Assembly: GCA_034663635.1 (NCBI GenBank) | Contig: JAXDJH010000006.1 | Coordinates: 24,318-88,317 of the forward strand | DNA from: JAXDJH01 sp034663635 | Lineage (GTDB): Bacteria; Actinomycetota; CADDZG01; WHSQ01 | Direction of reading: 5' to 3' | DNA: 64,000 nt | Shown here: positions 1 through 8,812 of the stretch, one piece after another | Position numbering within the stretch: position 1 is the first letter of the stretch | How the letters are laid out: each line of letters opens with the position of its first letter | Program-made: the position numbers and the translations under genes | Notes under the pieces: generated by a model | Seen by the model: only the letters and a program-made list of their open reading frames with translations | What the model was told of the DNA's origin: nothing | Database searches by the model: none

Positions 1-1119
<1,119 letters not shown>

Positions 1120-1139
1120 CTAGTTCAATGTCCTTTCGT

Positions 1140-2165
1140 TTACTCGAGGCTCTGAAGGTATGCGACCAGAGCCTGGATATCTTCCTGGGAAAGGTCGTAG
1201 TCCGGCATCTTCGATCCCGGCTTCACCGCGGGGGGATCATCCAACCAGGTGGTCAAGGTCTCGGCGTTGTTATCGAAGATCGCCCCGGCGAACGTGCCTC
1301 GGCTGGCGAAGTGAGTTAGGTCGGGGCCGATCCGGGCCGCCGCGTCCGACCCCTCGACCGCGTGACAGTTGATGCACGGCCCCTCCATGAAGACCTTCTC
1401 GCCTTGCAACGCCAGAGAGTCACTCGGTGAACTCGCGGGTTGTTGCTGCTCCGAGATCCAGGTCTGGAAGTCGTCCGGAGCCATCGCGATCACGCGCAGT
1501 CTCATGTTCGCGTGCGACAAGCCGCAGTACTCGGTGCACTGCCCCCAGTACTCGCCCGGTTTTTCGGCCGTGAACCACATGTGGTTGACGCGGCCCGGCA
1601 CGACATCCTGCTTGCCGGTGAGTTTGGGGATCCAGAAGCTGTGGATCACGTCGACGCCCTCTAGCGTGAGGTACACGGGCTGGTTGATCGGAACGTGCAT
1701 CTCGTTGGCGGTGATCACGTCGAGGTCGCTGTACTCGTACTCCCACCAGAATTGATGTCCGACGACCTTTACCTCGAGAGCGTTGTTGGGCTTCTGGGAA
1801 AGGTCTGCGATCGCCTTCACCGTGGGGATCGCGAGGCCCGCCAAGATCAGGGCCGGCACCAAGGTCAGCACGACCTCGAGCTTGGTGTTGCCGTGGAACT
1901 GGGCGGCTTGGCGACCGGGCTTGTGACGGAATTTGATCAGCGCGAAGACGATGAGCCCTTCGACGATCACGAAGATGATCGCCGCGAGCATGAAGGTGAT
2001 GTCCCAGAGCTGGTCGGCTCGCCTGGAAACCGGGCCTTCGGGCGACATGTAGTCCTGAGGCCCGACGTTCGAAGAGCAGGCGCTGGCGGCGAGCGCGAAT
2101 GCACCCATCAAACCTGCGAACAAGAGTCGCCGACCGCGCGCGCTGAGACCTCTCGAAGGCTTCAT
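1140..2165 (-). CDS. ctaC: caa3-type cytochrome c oxidase subunit II with fused cytochrome c domain
   Basis: Electron-entry subunit of the oxidase, 341 aa. A lipoprotein-like leader ends at Cys30, two membrane helices follow (about 55-78 and 97-120), then the cupredoxin domain with the CuA ligands H175, C210, C214, H218 and M221. The C-terminal third is a class I cytochrome c with C264-x2-C267-H268 and a probable Met320 axial ligand, so this is a caa3 enzyme that carries its own cytochrome c. The ATG at 2163-2165 is chosen because the leader and lipobox follow it directly; the frame stays open further upstream but into the divergent redoxin gene. The sequence TATATT about 11 nt before the ATG could be a -10 box, giving an almost leaderless mRNA. 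Confidence 0.96.
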   Translation of the reverse strand: MKPSRGLSARGRRLLFAGLMGAFALAASACSSNVGPQDYMSPEGPVSRRADQLWDITFMLAAIIFVIVEGLIVFALIKFRHKPGRQAAQFHGNTKLEVVLTLVPALILAGLAIPTVKAIADLSQKPNNALEVKVVGHQFWWEYEYSDLDVITANEMHVPINQPVYLTLEGVDVIHSFWIPKLTGKQDVVPGRVNHMWFTAEKPGEYWGQCTEYCGLSHANMRLRVIAMAPDDFQTWISEQQQPASSPSDSLALQGEKVFMEGPCINCHAVEGSDAAARIGPDLTHFASRGTFAGAIFDNNAETLTTWLDDPPAVKPGSKMPDYDLSQEDIQALVAYLQSLE

Positions 2166-2183
2166 GGACGCCGCGGAATATAT

Positions 2184-2819
2184 ATGAACTACCGGCTGCT
2201 TAACCCCTATCCTGGCCTCCCAATGCCTTCCGAAGAAGAACTCGATGCACCGGAAGAAGGTTCTCGGGTCCAGCGCGTGCTCATGGTGGCGATCCCAGCC
2301 CTCGTGCTCCTGGGAGTCATCGCCTACGGCGTCTTCACAAGAGCCGAGCCGAAAATCGCTGCTGGCGATCAACTGCCGTCGTTCGAGCTCCCCCTGGTGA
2401 GCGGGGGCGGGACGATCTCGAGCGCCGAACTCGCCGGGTCTCCCGTGGTCCTCAACTTCTGGGCGTCGTGGTGCGGGCCGTGCAAGCAGGAGGCCCCGGT
2501 ACTCGAGCGCGCCTGGGAGGACTACAAGGACCGTGGCGTGCGCTTCATCGGCGTCGCAGCACGGGATTCAGAGCAGGGAGCAGCCGAGTTCATCGCGGCG
2601 CACAAGATCACATACCCCAACGCGCTCGATCTACAGGAGGAGCTGTGGCCCAAGCTCTTCGATTTCTTCGGTCTCCCTCGCACGTACTTCATCGACAAAG
2701 ACGGACGGATAGCCGCCGCGGAAACGGGGCCCAAGATCTCGAGCGAGGTCCTCGGCCCGATCTCCGAGGAGACCCTCCGCAACGGGATAGACAGGTTGTT
2801 GGAGGAACCTTCGAGATGA
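2184..2819 (+). CDS. Membrane-anchored TlpA/CcmG-type thioredoxin
   Basis: Periplasm-facing (extracytoplasmic) thiol-disulfide oxidoreductase of the TlpA/ResA/CcmG family, 211 aa. One membrane anchor spans about residues 32-52, followed by a redoxin fold with the active site WCGPC (C97, C100) and a family-typical cis-Pro loop (GLPRTYF). Next to oxidase and ccm genes it probably reduces apocytochrome c thiols (CcmG role) or CuA-site cysteines. Its stop overlaps the ATG of ctaE by 4 nt. The start is uncertain: ATG at 2184 leaves only 18 nt to the divergent ctaC, and ATG at 2223 (13 residues shorter) is an equally good alternative; neither has a Shine-Dalgarno sequence. Confidence 0.88.
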   Translation: MNYRLLNPYPGLPMPSEEELDAPEEGSRVQRVLMVAIPALVLLGVIAYGVFTRAEPKIAAGDQLPSFELPLVSGGGTISSAELAGSPVVLNFWASWCGPCKQEAPVLERAWEDYKDRGVRFIGVAARDSEQGAAEFIAAHKITYPNALDLQEELWPKLFDFFGLPRTYFIDKDGRIAAAETGPKISSEVLGPISEETLRNGIDRLLEEPSR

Positions 2820-3382
2820 GTGCACAAGCGCACGTGCAGAAAGCGTTACCCCCCTCGCTTCTCGGGATGGTGCTTTTCATCTCGTCCGAGACGATGTTCT
2901 TCGGGGGATTGTTCGCCGCGTACTTCAGCCTCCGCGCGGCAGCGGGCGTTTGGCCCCCCTCCGGCGTCGAGCTCGAGATCTTGCTCCCGGGACTCGCGAC
3001 GCTCGCGCTGATCTCGTCATCAGGCACGATCATGCTCGCCGAGCGGAAGGCGGCGGCCGGAAATCGAAGGGGAACCGGGCGATGGCTCGCGATCACAGTC
3101 GCACTCGGGGTCGCCTTTCTGGGGGCCCAGATCTACGACTACGGCCACCTTGGCTTCTCGGTGAAAGACGGAGCGTTCCAGACGCTGTTCTTCACGATGA
3201 CCGGGTTCCACGGCGCTCACGTCGCGGCCGGCCTCGTCACCTTCGGAGTGATCGGTTTGCGCAACGCGCAGGGAAACATCAGCGCCGATTCGCACGGCCC
3301 CCTGATCGCGGCCGGTTACTACTGGCACTTCGTCGACGTGGTCTGGATCCTGCTCTTCGCGACGCTCTACCTGCTGAAGTAG
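2816..3382 (+). CDS. ctaE: Cytochrome c oxidase subunit III
   Basis: Structural membrane subunit of the heme-copper oxidase, 188 aa with five predicted helices. This is the short five-helix form of bacterial subunit III. Typical segments are the SSETMFFGGLFAAYF stretch in the first helix, FHGAHVAAG and the C-terminal YYWHFVDVVWI, which carries the conserved His and Asp. The ATG at 2816 overlaps the stop of the upstream redoxin (ATGA), so translation is coupled. It ends 7 nt before the stop of a convergent lipoprotein gene. No subunit IV gene was recognised nearby. Confidence 0.95.
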   Translation: MSAQAHVQKALPPSLLGMVLFISSETMFFGGLFAAYFSLRAAAGVWPPSGVELEILLPGLATLALISSSGTIMLAERKAAAGNRRGTGRWLAITVALGVAFLGAQIYDYGHLGFSVKDGAFQTLFFTMTGFHGAHVAAGLVTFGVIGLRNAQGNISADSHGPLIAAGYYWHFVDVVWILLFATLYLLK

Positions 3383-3389
3383 ACGGTTC

Positions 3390-4352
3390 CTAGAGTTTCG
3401 GGAGCTTCTGAAGGAGCGGCTCGATCTCGCTGCGCACGGCGACGTTGTCCCAGCGCGCCGCGATCTTGCCGTCGCGGCCGACGAGGAAGATCCATGGCTC
3501 GGTGAGGTCCTTACCTCGATAGATCCAGTCCGCCGCGCCCTGGTTGATCGCGCGGCCCTCGAAATCACGCCACACCTCGATATGGATGAAGTTCGCTCGG
3601 TCGGAGTAATCCTTGGCCAAGGCTTGAACCATGTCGGTGATCGGTCCGCAGAACCGGCTGATGCAATAAACCGGCGTGGAGATGACCACGAGTGCGGGTT
3701 GGTGATTCTTCACGCTGTCGAGGACGGTGATCCCGTGGAGCTCGGGGTCTGGGATCTTGCCTCCCTCGACCGCTCTGGAGTCGATGGCTCCCACGGGCGC
3801 GTCCTTCGCCCCGACCAGGAGATTCTTGCTAAGGGGAGCGTCGGCTCCCACGGCTGGGTAGACGGGCTCGCTGCGAACCTCGAACGTTGCCTCCCCAGAC
3901 ATCGCTCCGTCGGGAAGATCCGCAGTCACTTTCACCGACCAGAAGCCGGGTTGATCGAAGTTGACTTCCGACGAGTAGACCCCCCGGCCGTCGGACGCAG
4001 TTCCCGCTACCGGGCCCTTGGTCGAGGGATCCCCTTCGATCGCGAGGAACTCCCCGGTCCCATCGATCGACGCTCCATCGTTGACCGGCTCAGCCTCAGT
4101 CCCAAGGAAGGTGAATGTCTCCTCGACCTCTCCGAAGCTCACGAACAATTGCTCGGGCGTGAGGAGGCCGACGATGAAACGTCCGGGAGATCCGGCGACC
4201 AGGTCGTAGGAAGCGGGTTCGACGATGAGCTCGCCGGTGCCAGTGCCGGCGCCGGGCGACTCGTTGCCGGTCGCGTTTCCATCCGCCGGCTCATCTCCGC
4301 CACACGCGGCAAGGAGAAAAGTCAAAGCGAGGATCGCAGCGAGTTTCTTCAC
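3390..4352 (-). CDS. Lipoprotein with C-terminal thioredoxin-like domain
   Basis: A 320-aa secreted lipoprotein: signal peptide with lipobox LAAC (Cys17), an acidic Gly/Asn-rich linker, a middle domain of beta-sandwich character (about 45-170) and a C-terminal thioredoxin-like fold (about 190-315). The expected redox site is spaced as C-x4-C (VYCISRFCGP) rather than CxxC, so a disulfide reductase role is not assured; copper delivery or thiol chemistry in oxidase assembly is possible. GTG start at 4350-4352 overlaps the upstream stop (GTGA). It is the last gene of a three-gene operon after copC and a small membrane protein, beside the oxidase genes. The exact function is unknown. Confidence 0.75.
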   Translation of the reverse strand: MKKLAAILALTFLLAACGGDEPADGNATGNESPGAGTGTGELIVEPASYDLVAGSPGRFIVGLLTPEQLFVSFGEVEETFTFLGTEAEPVNDGASIDGTGEFLAIEGDPSTKGPVAGTASDGRGVYSSEVNFDQPGFWSVKVTADLPDGAMSGEATFEVRSEPVYPAVGADAPLSKNLLVGAKDAPVGAIDSRAVEGGKIPDPELHGITVLDSVKNHQPALVVISTPVYCISRFCGPITDMVQALAKDYSDRANFIHIEVWRDFEGRAINQGAADWIYRGKDLTEPWIFLVGRDGKIAARWDNVAVRSEIEPLLQKLPKL

Positions 4353-4885
4353 AACGCGCAGCTCGCCGCCGGGATCCCCAGCTCGTCCAGCGCCGTCGTC
4401 GTCGCCTGGATCAGATCCCCGAGGTCTTCGTCGAGGGTTTCCCCCTCGCCGGCCGGGGACAGATCGGCCTCGACGCGCTGCATCGCGACGAGAAGGTCGC
4501 CTTCGGCCCCCCGGTCCTTGGCCCCGACATCGGCGGCGATCTCATGGAGTGGAGAGTGAGCTCGATCTTGGAACATGCGGCGCGCCTGGTCGACATCGCG
4601 ATCCGCGGCTGCTGCTTGCGCGAGGCACAACCCCTCGACGGCCGCCGCGTATGTCGCTTCAGTGCCGGCGGGGCCGGGCCCTTGAGCCACGGCTGGATGG
4701 GGATCTCGATTCAGGAAAGTGAAGGCGCCGATGCTCAGGATCGCTCCGGCGCCGATCAACACGAATGGCACGACCACGTTGGCGGTCTTCTGGAAGAAGA
4801 GCGCTAGGCCGAGCACGACAAGCGGAGCGCCCAGAACCAAAGCCTCGATGTTCGGGCCGGAATCCGCTCCATGGGCGAGGTTCAC
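4349..4885 (-). CDS. Small membrane protein of the copC operon
   Basis: A 178-aa protein I do not recognise. Two hydrophobic helices lie near the N-terminus (about 10-30 and 35-57), followed by a soluble, Ala/Asp/Glu-rich helical region with one Cys in the middle and one near the C-terminus. GTG start at 4883-4885 overlaps the copC stop, and its own stop overlaps the GTG of the downstream lipoprotein, so the three are one translationally coupled operon. The frame stays open further upstream inside copC, which is why the overlap start is preferred. A role in copper or oxidase assembly is inferred from context only. Confidence 0.6.
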   Translation of the reverse strand: MNLAHGADSGPNIEALVLGAPLVVLGLALFFQKTANVVVPFVLIGAGAILSIGAFTFLNRDPHPAVAQGPGPAGTEATYAAAVEGLCLAQAAAADRDVDQARRMFQDRAHSPLHEIAADVGAKDRGAEGDLLVAMQRVEADLSPAGEGETLDEDLGDLIQATTTALDELGIPAASCAL

Positions 4886-5397
4886 GATCCGGACGTGCTC
4901 CTTCGAAGCAGAAGCGCGCCGCCCACGACCACGACCGTGCCGATAACCAGCGGAACCACGGGGAAGCTGGAGCCGTCGTCGGGATTGTTGATGGGTTTCG
5001 TGCTCGACGTCGACGGCTCGATGGTCGGCTTCGCGTTGCAATCCTTCTGGCCCGCGACGACGAAGGAGAACGAGTCGCTCAGCTCGTGCCCGTCCTCGGC
5101 CGAGATGGCAACGAAATCCACATTCCAGCGGCCGGGTTGGCCGCCATCGATCGCCACCACCATGTCGTTGCCGCTGAGCTGGGCCTTCTCGCCCACCTCC
5201 TTCTTACAGCCGTCGGTAACCGTGACGCTCGAGCCCGCCGCGGGTTGTTCGGCCATCGTCAGAGTCACCTCCGGCGGAGCCTTGTCCACGGTCGAGTCGA
5301 CCTCGGGATCCGAGCTCTCAAGGGAGGCGTGGGCCAGGGCGGACGCCGGCAGGAGCACCAGGATGGCGCACGCAATAAGGGCGACCGACTTGCGCAT
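4882..5397 (-). CDS. CopC-like copper-binding protein with C-terminal membrane anchor
   Basis: A 171-aa exported protein of the CopC family. The signal peptide ends ...ALA, leaving His23 as the probable mature N-terminus (HASLESSDP), which is the classical Cu(II) ligand of CopC. The CopC Ig-like domain follows (to about 120), with two Cys that are not typical of CopC. After a Ser/Thr/Pro linker there is one C-terminal helix and a short RRS tail. The ATG at 5395-5397 has a GGAGGAG ribosome site 7 nt upstream, and 11 possible extra N-terminal residues are rejected for that reason. It probably supplies copper for the CuA/CuB centres of the neighbouring oxidase. Confidence 0.8.
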   Translation of the reverse strand: MRKSVALIACAILVLLPASALAHASLESSDPEVDSTVDKAPPEVTLTMAEQPAAGSSVTVTDGCKKEVGEKAQLSGNDMVVAIDGGQPGRWNVDFVAISAEDGHELSDSFSFVVAGQKDCNAKPTIEPSTSSTKPINNPDDGSSFPVVPLVIGTVVVVGGALLLRRSTSGS

Positions 5398-5513
5398 CTG
5401 TTTCTCCTCCATAGCCCGATCCAGTCCCATCTAGGTTACTCAGCCGGACGCGTTAGTCGGCGTGGGTCTCCACACCCCGGATTGGAGCGGGCATCCTTTA
5501 GGCTCGGGCGGGC

Positions 5514-5966
5514 ATGGAGGCTCCTTCCAATCCCCCACCACCGGCACGCCGCAACAAGTTCGTTGTCGGCGCGGGGATCGTCGTCCTAACGCTGTGCGGA
5601 CTCGTCGCGTGGGCGATGGGTCGCCCCGGCTCCACATCCTTCTTCTACACGCCAACCGAGGTCATGGCGCTTGGAGTGGACGCGCCGCAAGGCGAGTACA
5701 GAGTGAACGGGAAGGTCCTGCCGGACACCGTTGAGGGTGACCCCGATGGCCTCACGACCACTTTCGAGATCCATGACGGCGCCACCGAGATGCGGGTGAC
5801 AACCGACAGCCCCCTACCGGATGCCTTCTGGACGGCGATGGCCAACGACTCCTCCGAGGTCGAGATCGTCGCGAGAGGTCGTTACAGCGACGGCATCTTC
5901 ACCGCCTCGCAAGTGCTCGCGAAGTGCCCGTCCAAGTTCAAGGCCAAGGTAGCGGCGGGCGGGTAG
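5514..5966 (+). CDS. ccmE: Cytochrome c maturation protein CcmE, Cys-type heme chaperone
   Basis: Heme chaperone of System I cytochrome c maturation, 150 aa. There is one N-terminal membrane helix (about 16-36) and an OB-fold domain facing outward. Classical CcmE carries heme on a His in an HxxxY motif; a Cys-type family with CxxxY is known from archaea and Desulfovibrio. Here the motif reads C138-P-S-K-F142, so it is Cys-type and also lacks the conserved Tyr. First gene of a run ccmE-ccmF-ccmH-ccmI-like-(9 kb gene)-ccmA-ccmB. The ATG at 5514 follows a 116-nt gap from the divergent copC. Confidence 0.92.
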   Translation: MEAPSNPPPPARRNKFVVGAGIVVLTLCGLVAWAMGRPGSTSFFYTPTEVMALGVDAPQGEYRVNGKVLPDTVEGDPDGLTTTFEIHDGATEMRVTTDSPLPDAFWTAMANDSSEVEIVARGRYSDGIFTASQVLAKCPSKFKAKVAAGG

Positions 5967-5976
5967 CCCGACGACC

Positions 5977-7977
5977 ATGATCTCTCTAGCCGGCTTCGGG
6001 CGACCATCCCTTCTGGCCGCGCTCGTGTTCGCGACGTTCGCGCTCATCGCATGTGGGTGGGGAGCCACGGCAAAGAAACCGAATCTCGCGGCAGCGGGTC
6101 GTCGCGCCCTCGCCGTCTGCGCGGTTTTCGTTTCTCTCGCTGCTCTGTCATTGGTCACTGCCCTTTACGCACACGACTTCTCGCTCGAATACGTGGCGAG
6201 CTACTCGTCCAGATCGCTCTCGCGGCCGTACACGCTGTCGGCTCTATGGGGAGGGATGGAAGGCTCGCTGCTCTTCTGGACGCTGCTACTCACCATCTTC
6301 TCTACCGTCGCGATCTTCAAAGCTCGCGTTCGAAAAGGAACGGTCGTCGATCGAGCTGCGGCGATCCTCGCCGGGATCGCGGTCTTCTTCATCTCATTGC
6401 TCGTCTTCCCGGCGAATCCGTTCCGCATGCTGGCCGGGATCCCGTCCGACGGCACGGGGCTCAATCCGCTGCTGCAATCGCCCGGGATGATGATCCACCC
6501 ACCGCTTCTCTACACCGGCTTCGTCGCGTTCTCGATCCCATTCGCATTTGCGATGAGCGCACTTGTCGAGCGCAGGCTCGATGAGGACTGGTTCACACAT
6601 ACGCGCCGGTGGACGCTGTTCGCGTGGAGTGCGCTCTCGATCGGGATCGTCCTGGGGGGCGCGTGGGCCTACACCGAACTCGGCTGGGGTGGCTACTGGG
6701 CCTGGGATCCCGTTGAGAACGCTTCGTTCCTTCCGTGGCTGACCGCAACCGCGTACCTGCATTCAGTCGTGATCCAAGAGAAGCGTCGGATGTTCAAGGC
6801 ATGGAACATCTCGTTGATCTTGATGACCTACCTGCTCGCGGTTTTCGGCACGTTCCTTACTCGGTCGGGGATCCTCTCGAGCATCCACACCTTCACCGAA
6901 GGTCCGATCGGCAAGTGGTTCCTGCCGTTCCTCGCAGCGATGCTGATCAGCGGGATCACCTTGATGGTGATGCGAGCGGACGCTTTGCGCAGCGAGAACA
7001 GATTCGATTCGTTGCTGTCGCGCGAATCGGCGTTTCTCGCCAACAACGTTCTGTTCCTGGCGGCCGCGTTCGCGATCCTCTGGGGAACGATCTACCCGAT
7101 CATCGCCGAGGTTGTCTCGGGCGTTCGCCTCTCGGTAGGACCACCGTTCTTCAACTCTGTGTTCATCCCGATCGGCCTCGCGATACTCGCCCTGACCGGG
7201 ATCGGTCCCTTGATCGCGTGGCGGCGCATGGATCCCGGCGCGCTCGGCCGGATCATCAAGGCTCCCCTCATCGCAGCCGGGGTGGTTACGACCGGTCTAG
7301 GGCTCTCGGGGGTTCGGAGCACGGGCGCGCTGATCGCGTTCGGCGCGTGCGCTTTCACGTTGATCGCGGTCGGCGGCGAGTTCGTGAGGGGAAGCCGCAT
7401 CTATCGGAGACGAGAGCGCGCCTCCTGGGGCAGCGCCTTGCGGAAGACCCTAGCTCGCAACCGCAGGAGATATGGCGGATACATAGTGCATCTCGGAGTT
7501 GCTCTCATCGTCATCGGATTCGCGGGATCCGCGTTCAAGACCGAGCGCAACGAGCAGCTCTCCAAAGGCGAAAGCATGAAGGTCGGCGCTTACACGCTCA
7601 CTTACGAGAGCCTGCAGACGGCTTCCACGCCTGAGAAAGAGATCGCACAGGCGACGCTGCGAGTGCACAAGGGCGACAAGGACCTTGGGACGATGGCCCC
7701 GCAGCGCAACCTGCACACCGCGCAGGGGCAATTCCAGTCCGAAGTCGCGATCCGCACTACGCCGATCGAAGATCTATACGTCGTTGTGACGGCCTTCGAT
7801 CCCGATGGTGATGCGTCCGTGCGGGCGTTCGTCAATCCGCTCACGTGGTGGATATGGGCCGGCGCTTTCGTCATGGCGATAGGGATGTCGGTGCTGCTTA
7901 CAGGTCCCATCGCCCAACCGGTCACCGCCACGAGCGTGGCGCGCCAGCCGGCCGAGCCGGTTGCGGTCGGATCATGA
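5977..7977 (+). CDS. ccmF: Heme lyase CcmF (cytochrome c-type biogenesis)
   Basis: Multispanning membrane protein of 666 aa that transfers heme from holo-CcmE to apocytochrome c with CcmH. The WWD domain is clear: WGGYWAWDPVENASFLPW near residues 230-247. Conserved His residues occur in MMIHPPLLY and in the helix after the WWD loop (YLHSV). The C-terminal part has a hydrophilic outward domain and a last membrane helix. It starts 10 nt after ccmE and its stop overlaps the ccmH ATG. Length is normal for the family (about 640-680). Confidence 0.97.
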   Translation: MISLAGFGRPSLLAALVFATFALIACGWGATAKKPNLAAAGRRALAVCAVFVSLAALSLVTALYAHDFSLEYVASYSSRSLSRPYTLSALWGGMEGSLLFWTLLLTIFSTVAIFKARVRKGTVVDRAAAILAGIAVFFISLLVFPANPFRMLAGIPSDGTGLNPLLQSPGMMIHPPLLYTGFVAFSIPFAFAMSALVERRLDEDWFTHTRRWTLFAWSALSIGIVLGGAWAYTELGWGGYWAWDPVENASFLPWLTATAYLHSVVIQEKRRMFKAWNISLILMTYLLAVFGTFLTRSGILSSIHTFTEGPIGKWFLPFLAAMLISGITLMVMRADALRSENRFDSLLSRESAFLANNVLFLAAAFAILWGTIYPIIAEVVSGVRLSVGPPFFNSVFIPIGLAILALTGIGPLIAWRRMDPGALGRIIKAPLIAAGVVTTGLGLSGVRSTGALIAFGACAFTLIAVGGEFVRGSRIYRRRERASWGSALRKTLARNRRRYGGYIVHLGVALIVIGFAGSAFKTERNEQLSKGESMKVGAYTLTYESLQTASTPEKEIAQATLRVHKGDKDLGTMAPQRNLHTAQGQFQSEVAIRTTPIEDLYVVVTAFDPDGDASVRAFVNPLTWWIWAGAFVMAIGMSVLLTGPIAQPVTATSVARQPAEPVAVGS

Positions 7978-8423
7978 GGGCCGTTATCGCTGGTGTCGCC
8001 CTCGCGTTGTTCCTCGCGGCCCCCGCGTTGGCGAACTCCGAAGACATCGCGAACGACGTCGCTCGCAATGTGATGTCGCCGTACTGCGAAGGTGTGACTT
8101 TGCATGACTGCCCGTCGCGTGAGGCGCTCGAGTTACGCGGCCGGATCGCCACCTGGGCAGATCAGGGCATGACGAAGGGGCAGATCATCGATCGACTCGT
8201 CAGCGAGTTCGGTCCCCAGATCCGTGCAGTACCCCAGACGAGCGGAACCGGTTTGTTCGCTTGGGTCTTGCCGGGGGCCGCGCTAATCGCCGGAATCGGG
8301 GCCGCGGTGGTTCTAGCTCGACGCTTCAGTGGACGCCAGCCCCCCGCTCCCACAGAGGGGATCACGTCCGAACAACGCGCTCGCCTTGACGCCGAGCTCG
8401 AGGCGTTTGGAGGACCTTCGTGA
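7974..8423 (+). CDS. ccmH: CcmH/CycL-type apocytochrome thiol oxidoreductase
   Basis: A 149-aa protein with signal peptide (about 1-20), a three-helix CcmH domain and one C-terminal membrane helix (about 93-113). The classical LRCxxC motif of CcmH is replaced by C38 and C46 in SPYCEGVTLHDCPS, a wide-spaced variant found in System I of some non-proteobacterial lineages. The DxIaxdv start and the MTKGQIIDRLVSEFG segment are typical CcmH. ATG at 7974-7976 overlaps the ccmF stop (ATGA). It presumably keeps CXXCH thiols reduced and presents apocytochrome to CcmF. Confidence 0.9.
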   Translation: MRAVIAGVALALFLAAPALANSEDIANDVARNVMSPYCEGVTLHDCPSREALELRGRIATWADQGMTKGQIIDRLVSEFGPQIRAVPQTSGTGLFAWVLPGAALIAGIGAAVVLARRFSGRQPPAPTEGITSEQRARLDAELEAFGGPS

Positions 8424-8812
8424 TCGCCGGGATGTTGATCGCTGCGCTTGCGATCCTCGCCTTGGCCTACGTCGCCGCACCTCTACGGTTCGGGGCCGCC
8501 GAGGAATCTCAAGTCGAGGGCCGGCCGGTTGAGGAAGCGAGATCGCGCAAGCGAGCAGCACTCAGCGCTTTGCTCGAGCTCGATGAGGACGCCGAGATGG
8601 GAAAGATCTCTACGGCCGACCTCGTCAAGCTCCGTGCGACTTACGAGATGGAGGCCGTCATGGCCCTCATCCAGCTCGACGATGCCGAGGCCGACCCCGC
8701 CGACGACGACGAACTGGAAGTCGAGATCAAGGCGCTCCGGAAACGCATGCAATGCCCGTCATGCGGCGCAGTCCGTTCTCCCGGCGAGCCATGCCCGCGA
8801 TGCGGCGCCTGA
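8420..8812 (+). CDS. CcmI-like membrane protein with C-terminal zinc ribbon
   Basis: A 130-aa protein: one N-terminal helix (about 3-21), an amphipathic region RKRAALSALLELDEDAEMGKIS (written here as residues 44-64) resembling the cytoplasmic helix after the first membrane segment of CcmI/CycH-type proteins, and a C-terminal ribbon with C112-x2-C115 and C125-x2-C128. GTG start at 8420 overlaps the ccmH stop. The position directly after ccmH, as for ccmI in proteobacteria, supports a role in handing over apocytochrome, although the TPR domain of true CcmI is absent. The next gene carries a similar ELD..HE.GEIS helix at its C-terminus. Confidence 0.72.
   Translation: MIAGMLIAALAILALAYVAAPLRFGAAEESQVEGRPVEEARSRKRAALSALLELDEDAEMGKISTADLVKLRATYEMEAVMALIQLDDAEADPADDDELEVEIKALRKRMQCPSCGAVRSPGEPCPRCGA

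Noticed and set aside
1695..2183. N-terminal extension of the redoxin into ctaC
   Set aside because: It would run through the oppositely oriented ctaC gene; the family N-terminus begins at 2184 or 2223.
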